Source: Chloranthus sessilifolius
Lineage: Eukaryota; Streptophyta; Magnoliopsida; Chloranthales; Chloranthaceae
DNA length: 64,000 bases
Direction of reading: 5' to 3'
NCBI GenBank assembly: GCA_021018995.1
Contig: CM037590.1
Location: 66,249,597 to 66,313,596, forward strand
Part shown: positions 12,479 to 23,464 of the stretch, one piece after another
How the letters are laid out: each line of letters opens with the position of its first letter
How positions within the stretch are numbered: the stretch's first letter is position 1
Program-made: the position numbers and the translations under genes
Notes under the pieces: generated by a model
Seen by the model: the letters and a program-made list of their open reading frames with translations, nothing else
Told to the model about the DNA's origin: nothing
The model's database searches: none

Positions 12479-15400
12479 ATGAAGATTCTGTCGTGGAATG
12501 TTAGAGGCATTTGCAACCCGAATAAAAGAGTGGGGGTGAAGAAAGTCATTTTATCCCTTAACCTGGGCATTATCACTCTACAAGAGACGAAATGGGGTGC
12601 CTGCGATAACTCTAAGGTTGCGTTGGTCTTAGGCGGCAATAGATGGGAATGGATAGGTGTGGACTCTGCAGGGGCATCGGGGGGAGTTGTCCTTGCTTGA
12701 ATCCTTGTTTATTTCAAAAGGCTAAAGAGGAAAGTGGCCGCTTCTCGGCTTCGGTCAAGTTGATTAACAAGGATAATGGGAAGTGTTGGGCGTGCACTAG
12801 CGTGTACGGGCCAAACAATGAAGACGAAAAAGCTGATTTTTGGTTCGAGATGACCGCTTTGGCGGCTAGATGGGAGGTGCCTTAGATAATACGAGGAGAT
12901 TTTAATGCGATGCGTTATCCTCATGAAGCATCAGGAGGTCATTTGAATCGGAGAGACATGGCCAATCTTAATTCCTTCATCAATGATTGGGCCTTGGTTG
13001 ATCTACCGCTGCTTAGGGCTCGATTTACTTTGTCAAACCTCCAGCGGGAACCATCTTTCAGCCTCTTCGACCATTTCCTTTCTTCGACGAACTGGTTGGA
13101 ACTGTTTCCTCATGCTTCCCAGCAGGGTTTGGCCAGAGTGGTTTCCGACCACCGTTTGTTGCTGCTAGATTGCTGTCCTTTAGGCAGAGGCCCTACCCCC
13201 TTTAGATTCGAAAACCAATGGCTTCTAAACGAAGAGTTTAAAGGGCTGGTTCCAATGTGGTGGATGGAATCTAATCCCAGGGGGTTGGCGGCTTTCCGTT
13301 TCATTTCCAAGTTGGGGCATTTAAAGGGCTGGATTAAGGAATGAAATCATGAGTTTTTCGGAATGACTTAGGAGTGGAAATCTATGATTCTTGATTGGCT
13401 CAAGGTCTTGGATTCTATGGAAGAAGAGAGGGTGTTGTTAGATACTAAGAATACCGAAAGACTAAACCTCAAGATGAAGTTTACAGAGAAGAGTCTTTAG
13501 GAGGAGATGAGCTGGAAACAAAAATCCAAAGTGCACTGGCTCAATGTTGGAGACAATAATACCAAATACTTCCATATGGTGGCAAATGCAAGGTAAAAAA
13601 AGAAGCTCTTAACTAAAGTGCTGGTGAATGGGGTGGAACATACCAAACCTGATCAGATAAAGGGGCAGATTGTGGAGGTTTACCGCACTTTATTCCAAGA
13701 CGAGGGTTGGACCAGACCTCAGCTCGATGGGTTATCGTTCCCTTCTCTTGGTTTGGAAGATCGAGCGGGTTAGGAGCAACCGTTCACGGAAGAGATATGG
13801 GAGGCCATCAATTATAGTGGGAAGAATAAGTCCCTGGGACCTGATGGTTTCAACATGAAATTCTATGTCACTTTCTGGCAGAGTCTGAAAAAAGACATGC
13901 TTGATTTTTTCAAGGAATTCCATTCACGGGCTGCCATTAGTAGAAGCTTGAACTCAACTTTCATTACCTTGATCCCAAAGAAAGAAGGGGCTTCTGACAT
14001 CCGAGACTTTTGCCCCATTAGTCTTATCAATTGTCTTTACAAAATCCTCGCCAAGGTGCTTGCAAACCGTCTTAAATTGGTTTTGGGGTCCATTATTTCT
14101 GAGACCCAAGGGGCTTTTGTCCAGGGTCGCTAGCTCGTGGACATGGTTGTTATATCGCTCATGATGAGGCAATGTACTCGGCTTCTTCTACTCACTCTCC
14201 GAGTTTTGTATGGAAAATTGATATGGAAAAGGTGTACGATCGGGTTAACTGGGAGTGCCTCAATTATATGCTGAGACGTTTTGGTTTTGGTGAGTGCTGG
14301 AGAAAATGGATGAGAGCAGGTATTTCGATTCCTTGGTTCTCGGTGATTATTAACGGGTCGCCAGCCATGTATTTTAAAGTTCGCGGGGGATTGAGACAGG
14401 GAGATCCCCTATCTCCTCTTTTATTCAATATGGTGGGTGAGGCCCTGGGGGCTCTCATCAACAAGTCCCAAGTTCTTAATCGGATTTCGGGAATAGTGGT
14501 GGGCAACAACGGATGGGCAATAATCCATCTTCAATATGGCGATGACACGATTCTCTTTGCCAAAGGAGATCAAGAGGAGGTGTCGACTTTTGCCAATATT
14601 CTATCGGTCTACGAAGCGGTCATAGGTCAAAGGGTTAACTTGTAGAAGTCCACGATCTCGAGAATAAAGTTAGAGTCGACGACAGTCGAGCCTCTGGCTT
14701 CTTCGTTGCGGTGTGTTCCCTCTTCCCTCCCCATTACCTATCTAGGCCTGCCTTGGGCTCAGGTAGGCTGAAAGCCAGCAACTGGGAGGGAGTGATCCAA
14801 CGATTCCAAGGCAGGCTAGCATCCTAGAAAGGGAAATTCCTTAGTTCGAGAGGTCACTGCAACTCCTCAATTCGGTTCTCTCTAGCCTGCCGGTTTTTTT
14901 TTTGTCCCTTTACAAGTGTCCCATGGCAGTCATTTACTCCCTTGAGAGAATTGAGAGAGATTTTTTGTGGGAAGGGGCGGGGACGGAAAAAAAGTATCAC
15001 TTAATGGCATGGGAGATCTGTCAACCCCAAAATGCTACGGAGGGTTGGGCATTCGAAACCTTCACCGAACTAATATCGCCCTTCTCGGCAAATGGTTATG
15101 GCGAGCAGGATCGGACTCAGATCAGAACAGGTTATGGTTGAATATTCTAAGGTAGAAATATGGCAGCTCTAGGGGTCTCTGGGGGATTAACATCAACCGA
15201 AGGAGGAACGTTTCAGCCTGGTGGAAGGATATCAGCGCAGTTTGGACCGAATTCAACCGGTGGATTAGGTAATAGTTGGGTTGACGGCACCTGGATATCT
15301 TTTTGGGAAGATTGGTGGCTGTTCCACCACCCACTGTGACTGTTGCTTCCCTCTATATTTAATGTGTCCTTGTGTGCTCTTGGTCTAACTGCCGATTTTA

Positions 15401-16089
15401 TCTCTTCTAATGGTGAGGCCCGGGTGTGGGAGGTCACTACTAGGAGGGCTCTAACTGAGGACGAGTCAGAGCGCTACCTTATTTTGATGGCTGCCCTTTA
15501 TAGAGCCACTCTGAACCTGCTTGGGAGAGATCTGAGGGCCTTGATTTGCAGCAAGAATGGAGATTTCTCAGGCAATCCCTTCTATCGCGCCCTTATCAAC
15601 AGACCTCTAATCAGAGTGGAGTGGTACTTCATCTGGAAGGCCCCAATTCCTCCTAAAGTAAGGTTCTTTATTTGGACAGCAGTGAGAGGGCGCATTCTAA
15701 CATTGGACCAGCTGATCATTTGGGGCAAAAATCTTCGGAATAGATGCCCAATGTGTTTGCTCTCGGAGGAATCTATACCCCACCACTTTATCCATTGCGG
15801 GGTAGCTTCCAAAATATGGGGAATCATCTTTTCGTCTTTTGACCTCAAATGGGTTGTCCCGGAGAATCTGCCGGAATTCCTGATTTCATGGAATGGCCTC
15901 AGATGGGAAGGCCAGCAAGGAGCCTTCTGGAGGGTGGGAGCATACGCGATGTTATGGTCTATTTGGCTTGAAAGGAATGCTAGAGTTTTCAATTGTAAAC
16001 GGCGTCCGATCGGCACCATTCTTAACCTTGTGAAAGAGCTGATCTGTCATTGGATCAAACTCGACAAGGATGGGGGACAGGCTACATGA
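12479..16089 (+). pseudogene. LINE ORF2 remnant (endonuclease, reverse transcriptase, zf-RVT)
   Basis: The frame starts at ATG 12479 (MKILSWNVRGI), the usual start of plant L1 ORF2. The endonuclease shows SWNVRG, LQETKWG, GDFN at 12895-12906 and VVSDH near 13140. The reverse transcriptase shows LIPKKEGASDIRDFCPISL, SETQGAFVQGR, the YDRVNW step, GGLRQGDPLSPLLF and YGDD at 14534-14545. The zf-RVT tail (about 15590-15830) shows WKAPIPPKVRFFIW and C..C with H..C spacing. Breaks include a frameshift near 12690, a stop just before GDFN (12883-12885), a stop after FVQGR (14131-14133) and further frame changes between 14645 and 15343. The protein would nick target DNA and prime cDNA synthesis if intact. 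Confidence 0.9.
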
Positions 16090-16326
16090 GATTTGTAGTT
16101 TTTTCTTTTTTGAGCCCCTCCCTCCATGTTAGGGAGGCTTTTTTCGGCCCCCTTTAGGATGGGTGCCTTGCTTTTTTCGGATGCTGTGGGTGGCTTTTGT
16201 TTCTCCTTTGTCGTTTTTTTTTTGTTTTCTTCCGCTGTTTTGTATCTCTTCCAGCTCCTCTCTAGTTTTTGAAATGATATTTCTTTTACCAATCAAAAAA
16301 ACAGAAAAAAAGAAGTATGAATTCTA

Positions 16327-17556
16327 CCTTCATGGTCTTTACAGTCCAGCCTATTGCAGGTTGGGGCTAACTGGCTCAATGCATCATTATTAGCATGGTT
16401 TTATTACTATTTAATATAGTTTCACAGTAATCAATTTGTAGCTTTTCTATTTTAAAGACAATTTTTTTCCCTACCCTTCTATTGGAAAAACAATAATAAG
16501 ATGCAAAAATATTTGGGTTCTTACAAGTTGCTAATTTATTACGTTTTGCTTTTGAAAGTTAATGCTGATCACCGGAAGTTAAGAAAATTTGAAACCATAA
16601 TCCCAAAGAAGAAAATGTATTTTCGTCCTCAAAATCCTTTTAAATGGATGAAATTTGTTCTCTATGAACCGATCAAAAAAAAAAAAAAAATTGTTCTCTA
16701 CGAAGAAATGCCTCTATTAACTTAATAGTTTTGTCTATGTCACCACTCTAGCCATATTTTTTTATTTTATTTTTATGTTTATTTTCTTTTATATTTGTAA
16801 TGACCTAATATATCTAGATCCCTTGATCCCCCTGGAGGTAACATGTTTGATAGGACATGAGACGAGTTTTGTGTTGGATTATGGCTCAGCGGTGCCCAAA
16901 TGTTTCTCGGCTAAGCTCCTCTCTGCACTGTTTTGATCTCTGTACTTTTGTTTCGATTACTGAAATTATGTCTTTAATGTGATTAAAAAGCTAATAAATA
17001 GTAATTGAAATATTTATGAAATGTATTTTTATCCTAGTTCTGTAGTTTTTAACAATGCTCTCCTTACCCTGTGCCTGTTTTGGGATGACTAGAATTTGTA
17101 GAGGGTATTTGAGATGACAAGTGGTCGTGTGTGGCTTTGGATTGCCTCCGGATGGACTCAGCTACTGGCGGATTCCTCCAAAGTCATTCTTGATGCATGC
17201 TTTTTTCTCACAATCACTATGAAGAACATCGGGTTGAGAGGCATGTTTCTGCAAGATAAGAAGGCCTTGTAAGGGCGAAGGCTTCGTCATATGTATAAGA
17301 GCGCCTCAACTGTTGGCTCCTCCATACGTATAAGAGGCTTTGTCGCTGTAATAATTGTTTTATATAGCCATATCCTTGTACCTTGAGATCTGGGTTGTGC
17401 TTGTCTTCCCTAGACCCACACTGTCTCCTGGTACCTGTACATGTGTCTTGGTAGCATAGAAAATTTGGGGATGCTTGGGTCGATTTTTCCAATCATTCTT
17501 TGTCCAGGTTGTTTCTCAATTCCTAAAGCAAATGACCGACTTGGGCCAGAGTCACC

Positions 17557-17560
<4 letters not shown>
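16327..17560. other. Intergenic DNA, no gene recognised
   Basis: AT-rich DNA with an A-run at 16675-16690. A minus-strand frame at 17217-17492 is rich in Arg and Cys and starts at TTG; I give it no weight. Nothing resembles a known family. Confidence 0.5.

Positions 17561-17646
<86 letters not shown>
17561..17646. repeat. (AT)43 microsatellite
   Basis: An uninterrupted 86-bp AT run. It creates spurious Tyr-Ile open frames on both strands. Such tracts are length-variable and often misassembled. Confidence 0.97.
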
Positions 17647-17649
<3 letters not shown>

Positions 17650-17652
17650 TAG

Positions 17653-17906
17653 GTCACCATTGGGGCAAAGGTCCATTATATTGTTATTTTTTACTTTGTA
17701 GTTCTATAAGAAAAACCATCACTTCATTTTTGGTTGGAAGGTAGTAAGTAGAAATTTAGTGCAGTAGCCTTCTACACACTTGAGGGCCGCGTCACCACTG
17801 GGGGAAAGGTTCATTTTATTATTATTTTTTACTTCATAGTTTTATAAGAAAAACCATCACTTCTTTTTTGGTTGGAAGGTAGTAAGTAGAGCTGTAGCCT
17901 TCAGTA
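17653..17906. repeat. Tandem duplication upstream of the F-box gene
   Basis: A unit beginning GTCACCA at 17653 recurs at 17791 (138-bp step). Both contain AAAAACCATCACTTC and GGTTGGAAGGTAGTAAGTAG. The second copy ends about 90 bp before the F-box open frame, so it lies in the promoter or leader region. Confidence 0.8.
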
Positions 17907-17995
17907 ATAACAATGGTCTGATGCTATTGCCATAAAGAGGCTCTCCTAGCCTTTTATCCGACTTTTTCCTTTTCAAAATTAACAAATCTTTTATT

Positions 17996-19300
17996 ATGGT
18001 TTTGCAGAAGCTGAGTGGAATACTGATCAGTAAGAAAAACAAGTTCAGGGTCCCTGAGATAAGGAAGAAGATGATGATGAAACACAAATCTAAAACCATA
18101 GAGGTGGATAAGAGTTTCCGTGCACCCATTGACGAAGACGTCATTGTCTCCCACCTACTGACTCGGCTCCCAGCAAAATCCCTCTTTAGATTTAAAACCG
18201 TGTGCAAAAGTTGGCATGATTTGATCTCTAACCCAGGTTTCGTACTAGACCAATCTCGAGACTTCACGGCCGTCTGTGGACTCTTCTACAAAGTCAAAGT
18301 GTCTGGAAAGCAAGGATTCATTTCCATGCACCAAAATGCGGCTGGAGTCCCAGACTCTTCTGTAAGTTTTCTCGGAATTATGCAAGAAATCGTAGCATCT
18401 TCCAATGGACTTCTCTGTTGCCGCAGGCGTTTATTTGGAGACAGGAAATTTAAGATATGCAATCCGGTAATGAAGGAGTGGACGGTCGTGAAGAGCCCGA
18501 AGCTATTCAGATATATTGGATTGGCTTTTGATCCGTCGGATGTAACCCAGGGCTACAAACTAGTTTGCCCCTACATGATTAAGGATGCACCTGAAAATGA
18601 TGACGATGAAGGCAACGGATCTCAAGGTGACTACGGGGAATACCAGTTCAAGATTTTCTCTTCAATGACAGGCTTGTGGAGAGAATCGGAAGAGAAGGTT
18701 CTAGTCATGAAAGACGGATGGTCATCCAACGGAGCCATTTTTGTTGGTGGGATCTTGTATTGGATGGTAAAGGATTCTGTTCTCTCGTTTGATCCAATCA
18801 GAGAGATCGCTCATGTAATACCACTTCCAAAAGATCAACTGGGTACCTGTAAAAGTTACAGAAAACGGATCGGAGAGTGGAAAGGGAATCTCTCCTGTAT
18901 TGTGATCGCTGAAAAGGTAGAATTACAGATATGGGATTTGAGGGACTTGGATTGGTCAAAAAGATATTCTGTACAATTGGATGCCATAGTGAAAGAAAAT
19001 GTAGAAATTTACCGTTCTTTCACACGCAACTACAAGAAATCAAAAATTGCCGAGAAGAAGACAGAGGATAAGAAGGAGATGAAGCGACGTGAAGCTTTGC
19101 AGCTTGTCCGCCGCTACAATATATGGCCTCTGCCTTCTCAGGGTGATGATTTTGTTTTCTTATGGATATGCCGAAAGGTTTTCTTCCTTGATCTCAGGAC
19201 TTTGAAGCTGACTGAGCTGTATAAATCAGATTCAACTAAAAAGCACATCTTCTATCCTTACACCAACAACCTTGCTCCCTTACCAAAAAGAGGTTCGTAA
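17996..19300 (+). CDS. F-box protein with F-box-associated (FBA) region
   Basis: A single uninterrupted frame of 434 residues. The F-box spans about residues 44-83 (EDVIVSHLLTRLPAKSL, then VCKSWHDLISNPGF). This is the Skp1-binding module that links substrates to SCF ubiquitin ligases. The C-terminal part has plant FBA-type features: a SSNGLLCC step, NPVMKEW, GLAFDPSDV and GGILYWMV. The region after about residue 340 is Lys/Glu-rich and may be partly helical. The substrate cannot be read from sequence. Start choice is open: ATG 17996 is directly followed by GGTTTTGCAG, which resembles an intron acceptor, so translation could instead begin at the ATGATGATG cluster at 18071-18079, just before the F-box. 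It is one of two intact host genes here and lies tail to tail with the transporter. Confidence 0.88.
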   Translation: MVLQKLSGILISKKNKFRVPEIRKKMMMKHKSKTIEVDKSFRAPIDEDVIVSHLLTRLPAKSLFRFKTVCKSWHDLISNPGFVLDQSRDFTAVCGLFYKVKVSGKQGFISMHQNAAGVPDSSVSFLGIMQEIVASSNGLLCCRRRLFGDRKFKICNPVMKEWTVVKSPKLFRYIGLAFDPSDVTQGYKLVCPYMIKDAPENDDDEGNGSQGDYGEYQFKIFSSMTGLWRESEEKVLVMKDGWSSNGAIFVGGILYWMVKDSVLSFDPIREIAHVIPLPKDQLGTCKSYRKRIGEWKGNLSCIVIAEKVELQIWDLRDLDWSKRYSVQLDAIVKENVEIYRSFTRNYKKSKIAEKKTEDKKEMKRREALQLVRRYNIWPLPSQGDDFVFLWICRKVFFLDLRTLKLTELYKSDSTKKHIFYPYTNNLAPLPKRGS

Positions 19301-19565
19301 AGCATGCAAGTGAGTTTAGGTAGGTTCCATTTTAAGCCAAATTATTGTGTTCTCTGCAAATAAGAAATTTGATATGTTCAAGAATCTATCACCATCTACA
19401 GTTAGTTGAATTGTTGACTTTTTTATATTCCGTTGAAGCGAAAATTCTTTCATTCAACTGTTTTGAATGATTATTGATTTGTGACCATAGAAATACATTA
19501 TAATAATTTAGAATGGAACACTTTTTCTATTATATGGGGATATTGTGAAAATTGTTGTGACATTG
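19301..19565. other. 3' flank of the F-box gene
   Basis: Probably the 3' UTR and spacer. A candidate polyadenylation region is the AAATAAG near 19358. No other feature was seen. Confidence 0.4.
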
Positions 19566-20148
19566 ATTATGTTTCACAGTAATAGAATTTTATCGGTTCT
19601 GGTCGAATTCATCAGCTTAAAAACTAGTAAATATTAGCGTATGCCTAAATTACATGATCGATATTTTGAAGTAGTATATAAATTACAGGGGTTGATCATA
19701 ACTGTCCAAACTTTTCCATCACATTGTTTGAACACCCCTCAACAAACACATCATGAGTGAGCTTGACCTTGGGTTGCTACTACAACTCCATTTCCTAGCT
19801 GAACTTGGCCAAGAGTTCCTTCAACAACTCCATTGTCTAGCTTGCGAAATTTGTTACTACAATTATGTTTCACAGTCGTAGAAATTTATCAGTTCTGGTC
19901 GAATTCATCGGCTTAAAACTAGTAAATATCTTTGGATGCCTAAAGTACATGATCAATATTTTGAAATACTATATAGATTACGAGGTTTGATCATAACCAT
20001 CCAAACTTTTCCATCATATTATTCCCCCCTCAACAATTCATCATGAGTGAACTCGACCTTGGGTTGCTACTACAATTCCATTTCCTAGCTGAACTTGGCC
20101 ATGAGTTGCTTCTACAACTTCATTGCCTATCTTGCCTACCTGAACTTG
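19566..20148. repeat. 296-bp tandem duplication between convergent genes
   Basis: Unit 1 starts ATTATGTTTCACAGT at 19566 and unit 2 starts with the same words at 19862. Both contain GGTTCTGGTCGAATTCATC, TGATCATAAC and CTTGACCTTGGGTTGCTAC or a close variant, with roughly 10-12 percent difference by eye. Unit 2 stops just before the transporter stop codon, so transporter 3' UTR sequence may have been part of the duplicated unit. Within each unit a shorter word related to CTTGG.TTGC.ACAACT is itself repeated. Confidence 0.85.
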
Positions 20149-20151
20149 GGC

Positions 20152-22094
20152 TTACATTTCTTCTACTTCCTTATTTGGTCTCAACCTAGATTTCTCAAAC
20201 AACGCCTCCATCTCTTCCAGTGTTTTTCCTCGAGTCTCCGGCAAGAATATGTAGAAAAATATCAAACCCAATGTGGCAATCCCAGCAAAGAGAAAGAAAC
20301 TTCCAGCTATGGTAATGGCTTTATACAGAGAGATAAATGTCATAGTGATCACACCGCTAACAACACGATTCATCGCCACCCCCATGCTTACTCCTTGTGC
20401 GCGAAGCCTCAATGGAAATATCTCAGAGCTATAGACCCATGCGATTGGCCCGAGACCGATCGAGAAGGACGCGACAAAAGATAAGACCATTGCGATGCAT
20501 AGCGCGATAGCCCACGTTACCTTCTTGTCTGAGTGTTCACTCACCAGTAATCCAAACCCTAAGAGCATGTGCGACATGATCATACCTGTGCTGCTAGCGA
20601 ACAATAGCGCTCGCCTTCCGACCCTATCCAAGAGAAATGTTGCGACCAAAATAAAACCTGCTTTGAAGAGGCCTACAGCCACTGTTACACCTAATAGACT
20701 GTTTTTTCGCTTCATTCCAGCCTTTTGAAGGATGCGGGGGCTGTAGATGACCAAGGCGTCAATGCCGGAAGCTTGTTGGAAGAAATGTAATCCGATGGCT
20801 GCAACAAGGACCCGACGGACAGATGGAGTTGGCCTGATCAAGAGCTCTTTCCACACGCCTTCGCCGTGGCTACGTTTTGGCACTTGGACAAAATCATCGG
20901 TACAGTCATCTGGGATTCCAGCTGCAGTTTTGATCTCAGCGAGCCTTGATTCCGCTTCTTGTTTATTGTCAGAGATCTTTGTGAGTATTTGTTTAGCTTC
21001 GCCAAGCCGGCCTTGCATTATAAGCCACCTCGGTGATTCAGGCATGGCCAAGACACCAAGAGCTAAGAAAATTGACGGAATTGCACCCACACCGAGCATG
21101 AAACGCCAGCCTAGGTGATCAGGTAGTTGGCCGAAGGCATAATTCGACACGTACCCGAACAAGACACCGATGTTTATGAAGACTTCAGGGAAGGAGGTGA
21201 GGAAGCCTCGCGAAGAGGCAGGAGAGATCTCGGCTGTGTACACAGGAGCGATCATTAGTGCATACCCAACACCAACTCCGGCTACAAACCGTCCTACCAT
21301 AAGAAAGGCGTAATTAGTTGCAAAACCCATCATCAATGCGCCTACGAAGAAAATCACTGCCGCAAAAACAATTGTATACCGCCGTCCGATCCAATCGGAC
21401 GTTCTCCCTGCGACTGCCGATCCAATCAATGAATAGAGGTTGATAATTCCGGCGAGGATTTCCAGTTTTGTGTCGTCTATCTTAAGATCATCTTTGATAA
21501 ACAAGATTGCTCCACTCATCACACCAACATCTATATGAACAGCGCAATAGTGAGTTATTTGGGAAGAAAAGTGAAAAAGGAAGACATTTAAAAAGATAGA
21601 AATAGTGGTCAATAATTGAGGCGTTTACAACCTCAAAAAACAAAACCCATATATCTATCTACAATAAAGAAATAATGGAAGACATGATAACACGTTGTAT
21701 TCTTGGATGTGGCTATGTGAAAAAAAAACAATTGGAAGCGAAAAAGGCATGAAAAAGCTTCAAATTTTGTTGCAATACAAATAAAATTTTTTCATGAATC
21801 ATATAAATTAGAAGGAAGAGATTCATGTATATATATATATATATATATAGGGACTGACTCTCATGAACGTCATTCAAGCACCAAATATATAAAGAGAAAT
21901 TCAACCTTTTACCTCGTTCCTTCCATAGAAAGTCAATTTAAAAACAAAAGGAGCTCACCATAACCCAACAAAATGGAAGTCATGGAGGCAAGGATGGCAC
22001 ATGATAATGCATATTTGTTCCGCGGGTGCTTCTCGGATGGTGCTGCTGCTGGTAAAGAGTTCCGTGAATCATCGAACGCTGGATCTTTTTTCAT
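20152..22094 (-). CDS. PLT5: Polyol/monosaccharide transporter (PLT/PMT family), two exons
   Basis: Exon 1 is 22094-21959 and exon 2 is 21530-20152, giving about 504 residues. The intron (21958-21531) has GT and AG ends. The splice falls inside the Asp codon of ILLGYDVGVMSGA, a family hallmark. The protein is a 12-helix major facilitator of the plasma membrane, importing sugar alcohols and monosaccharides with protons. Hallmarks: GRTSDWIGRRYT in loop 2-3, PVYTAEISPASSRGFLTSFPE, PESPRWL after helix 6, RRSHGEGVW-like loop (here KRSHGEGVWKELLIRPTP), HFFQQASGIDALVIYSPRI, DRVGRR, VYSSEIFPLRLRAQG and the C-terminal PETRGKTLEEME. ATG 22094 is chosen because the frame further upstream has no ATG. Length and motifs agree with Arabidopsis PLT1/2/5; the exact orthologue is uncertain. 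It appears intact. Confidence 0.93.
21531..21958 (-). other. Intron of the PLT-type transporter gene
   Basis: A 428-bp intron with donor G|GTGAGC and acceptor TATAG|AT. It is AT-rich and contains a (TA)11 tract at about 21828-21849. The joined reading gives the conserved GYDVGVMSG motif, which supports both sites. Confidence 0.92.
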
Positions 22095-22516
22095 TTGTAT
22101 GATCAGAGGGGGTGCCCCTCCGTAAGAGTGATTGAGAGAAACTCGTGGGAGCCTTGTGAAGACCTTCAAGTAGAGATGATAAGTGCTCAGTTTCAGAGAC
22201 TTTGGAGAGCTTAAATGGAGAGAAGAAAAAAGCCTTTTACCTTACATTACTACTTGGCTCTCTCACTTCCACACATTTGGGGATATCCCAAAGTTACAAA
22301 AACCTCCCTCAGCTTTTGGTGAAATTAGTGGATTCTTCCTCTGCCTCTCGTCTGAACGACGGGTACATGCATTTTGAGTGTAGAGCTATAATCCTTTGCT
22401 ACTGCTTGTCGTTTGTGCTGTCTTTAGACATGCTATCTTAGTTACTTCAATAGTGGCCATGATTTTGACTATGGAGTGGAACTCCAAGTGATGGAGTCAT
22501 ACCCTATTTGTTTCGT
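22095..22516 (-). promoter_or_regulatory. Leader and putative promoter side of the transporter gene
   Basis: This is the region upstream of the ATG. The first 75 bases (to 22169) stay open in the coding frame without an ATG, so they are likely 5' UTR. I see no convincing TATA box. Further upstream begins the RTE LINE remnant, so the unique promoter is at most about 420 bp. Confidence 0.4.
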
Positions 22517-23450
22517 ATCATCATCATCATCAGAGCCTTATCCTATCTATTTGGGGTGACAGTTGCTAGTCCTATTTCTCTACTGGTGGTTGATTAGCGC
22601 TAAGCTATTTGTAACTTTGCAATCATTTAGATCTCATCTCATGGATTTCTTCGAGGTTTTTACTAGTCTTCCTCTTTTCCTACTACTTGTGCTTGTAGTA
22701 TCTCAACCCTTCATACAGGGCCTGCTTCGTGCCTCCGATGAGCATGTTCAAACTACTTCAAGTGACATTTCATAATTTTTTTTCTTTGTAAGTGCCACTC
22801 TCAAATTCTCCACTGTACTCGATCTGAGTTTTAGGTTTTCTTGTTACTCTACATATCCATCTCAACATATACATCCACATGTATACTATCTTCTTTTGCT
22901 ATTTGTGACTAACTTTTTGCACCGGATAATATTATAAAGTAGACAAATTTGCAGGCAACTTATGTGGCGCAACATGTTTGCCTGCACACATAGTGGGCCC
23001 CATGCGCTGCAGCCAGTCACATCGCGCCACATAAGCTGTCTGCAAAATTGTTTATCAAAATCCATCCACCGTTTATAATTTTCCTTTGCACCCTACAATA
23101 TATTAGGTCTAACAGTTGTCTTATAAAAACTCCGCTTCAATCTATGTGAAATGCTTAGGTCGCACAATACTCTACTTGTTTGCTTCAATTTCATCCACAC
23201 TACATTAATTCTATTTGAGACATCCTTTTCAATCCCTCATCAAATTATAAAGTAGAGCCTAAATAGCGAAATTTATAGCAATGTAACAATAAATGATTTT
23301 CTATTCTAACTAAGTTTCCTCCATACTATCATGCTCACTAAATTTGTATTTCATGTATTGTATCTTTATCCCGCTAATTTTCAAAACCTTGAGCTCCAAA
23401 TCTTTTCTCCATAATTTTAGTTTATTCCTTAATTCTTTTCATACGAAATT
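22517..23450 (-). mobile_element. RTE-type LINE remnant, minus strand
   Basis: The left edge (CATCATCATCATCAGAGCC then TTATCCTATCTATTTGGGGT) is the antisense of the usual plant RTE 3' end, AACCCCAA...GGCTTTGATGATGATG. Further right, CTACATATCCATCTCAACAT and TTGCACCCTACAATATATTAGG match antisense reverse-transcriptase C-terminal sequence commonly seen in plant genomes. No frame is open. The 5' part is missing, which is typical of LINE truncation. A MITE interrupts it at 22924-23084. Confidence 0.6.
22924..23084. mobile_element. 161-bp foldback MITE inside the RTE remnant
   Basis: It is flanked by TTTGCACC at 22916-22923 and 23085-23092, a perfect 8-bp duplication. The interior is a long imperfect hairpin: ACAAATTTGCAGGCAACTTA on the left against ACAATTTTGCAGACAGCTTA read from the right, both followed by TGTGGCGC. 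The ends are GGATAATATTATAAA and, inverted, GGAAAATTATAAA. It is non-coding. The 8-bp duplication points to hAT. Confidence 0.75.
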
Positions 23451-23464
23451 AAATGCCGAAAATA

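Larger units (their letters stand above)
9600..16312 (+). mobile_element. L1-type LINE, end to end, decayed
   Basis: A 6.7-kb non-LTR retrotransposon. It is bounded by a perfect 14-bp target duplication, AAGTATGAATTCTA, at 9586-9599 and 16313-16326, and ends in an A-rich tail (16296-16312). Order: 5' leader, ORF1 with a DUF4283-type nucleic-acid-binding region, then ORF2 with AP-type endonuclease, reverse transcriptase and a C-terminal zf-RVT region. This is the layout of plant L1 elements. Both ORFs contain several stops and frameshifts, so it cannot move itself. Because both duplication copies are perfect while the ORFs are heavily damaged, it may have been inserted as an already defective copy mobilised in trans, or chance may have spared 28 bases. 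Confidence 0.9.

Noticed and set aside
12439-12924. Minus-strand frames in the LINE
   Set aside because: They are antisense shadows of the endonuclease region, which shows SWNVRG, QET and GDFN on the plus strand.
17410-17744. Open frames encoding long Tyr-Ile runs on both strands
   Set aside because: They are translations of the (AT)43 microsatellite and have no other coding signature.
21933-22169. 78-codon frame extending the transporter N-terminus
   Set aside because: It opens at TTG with no upstream ATG and runs past the splice donor into the intron; ATG 22094 and the GT site at 21958 fit the family better.
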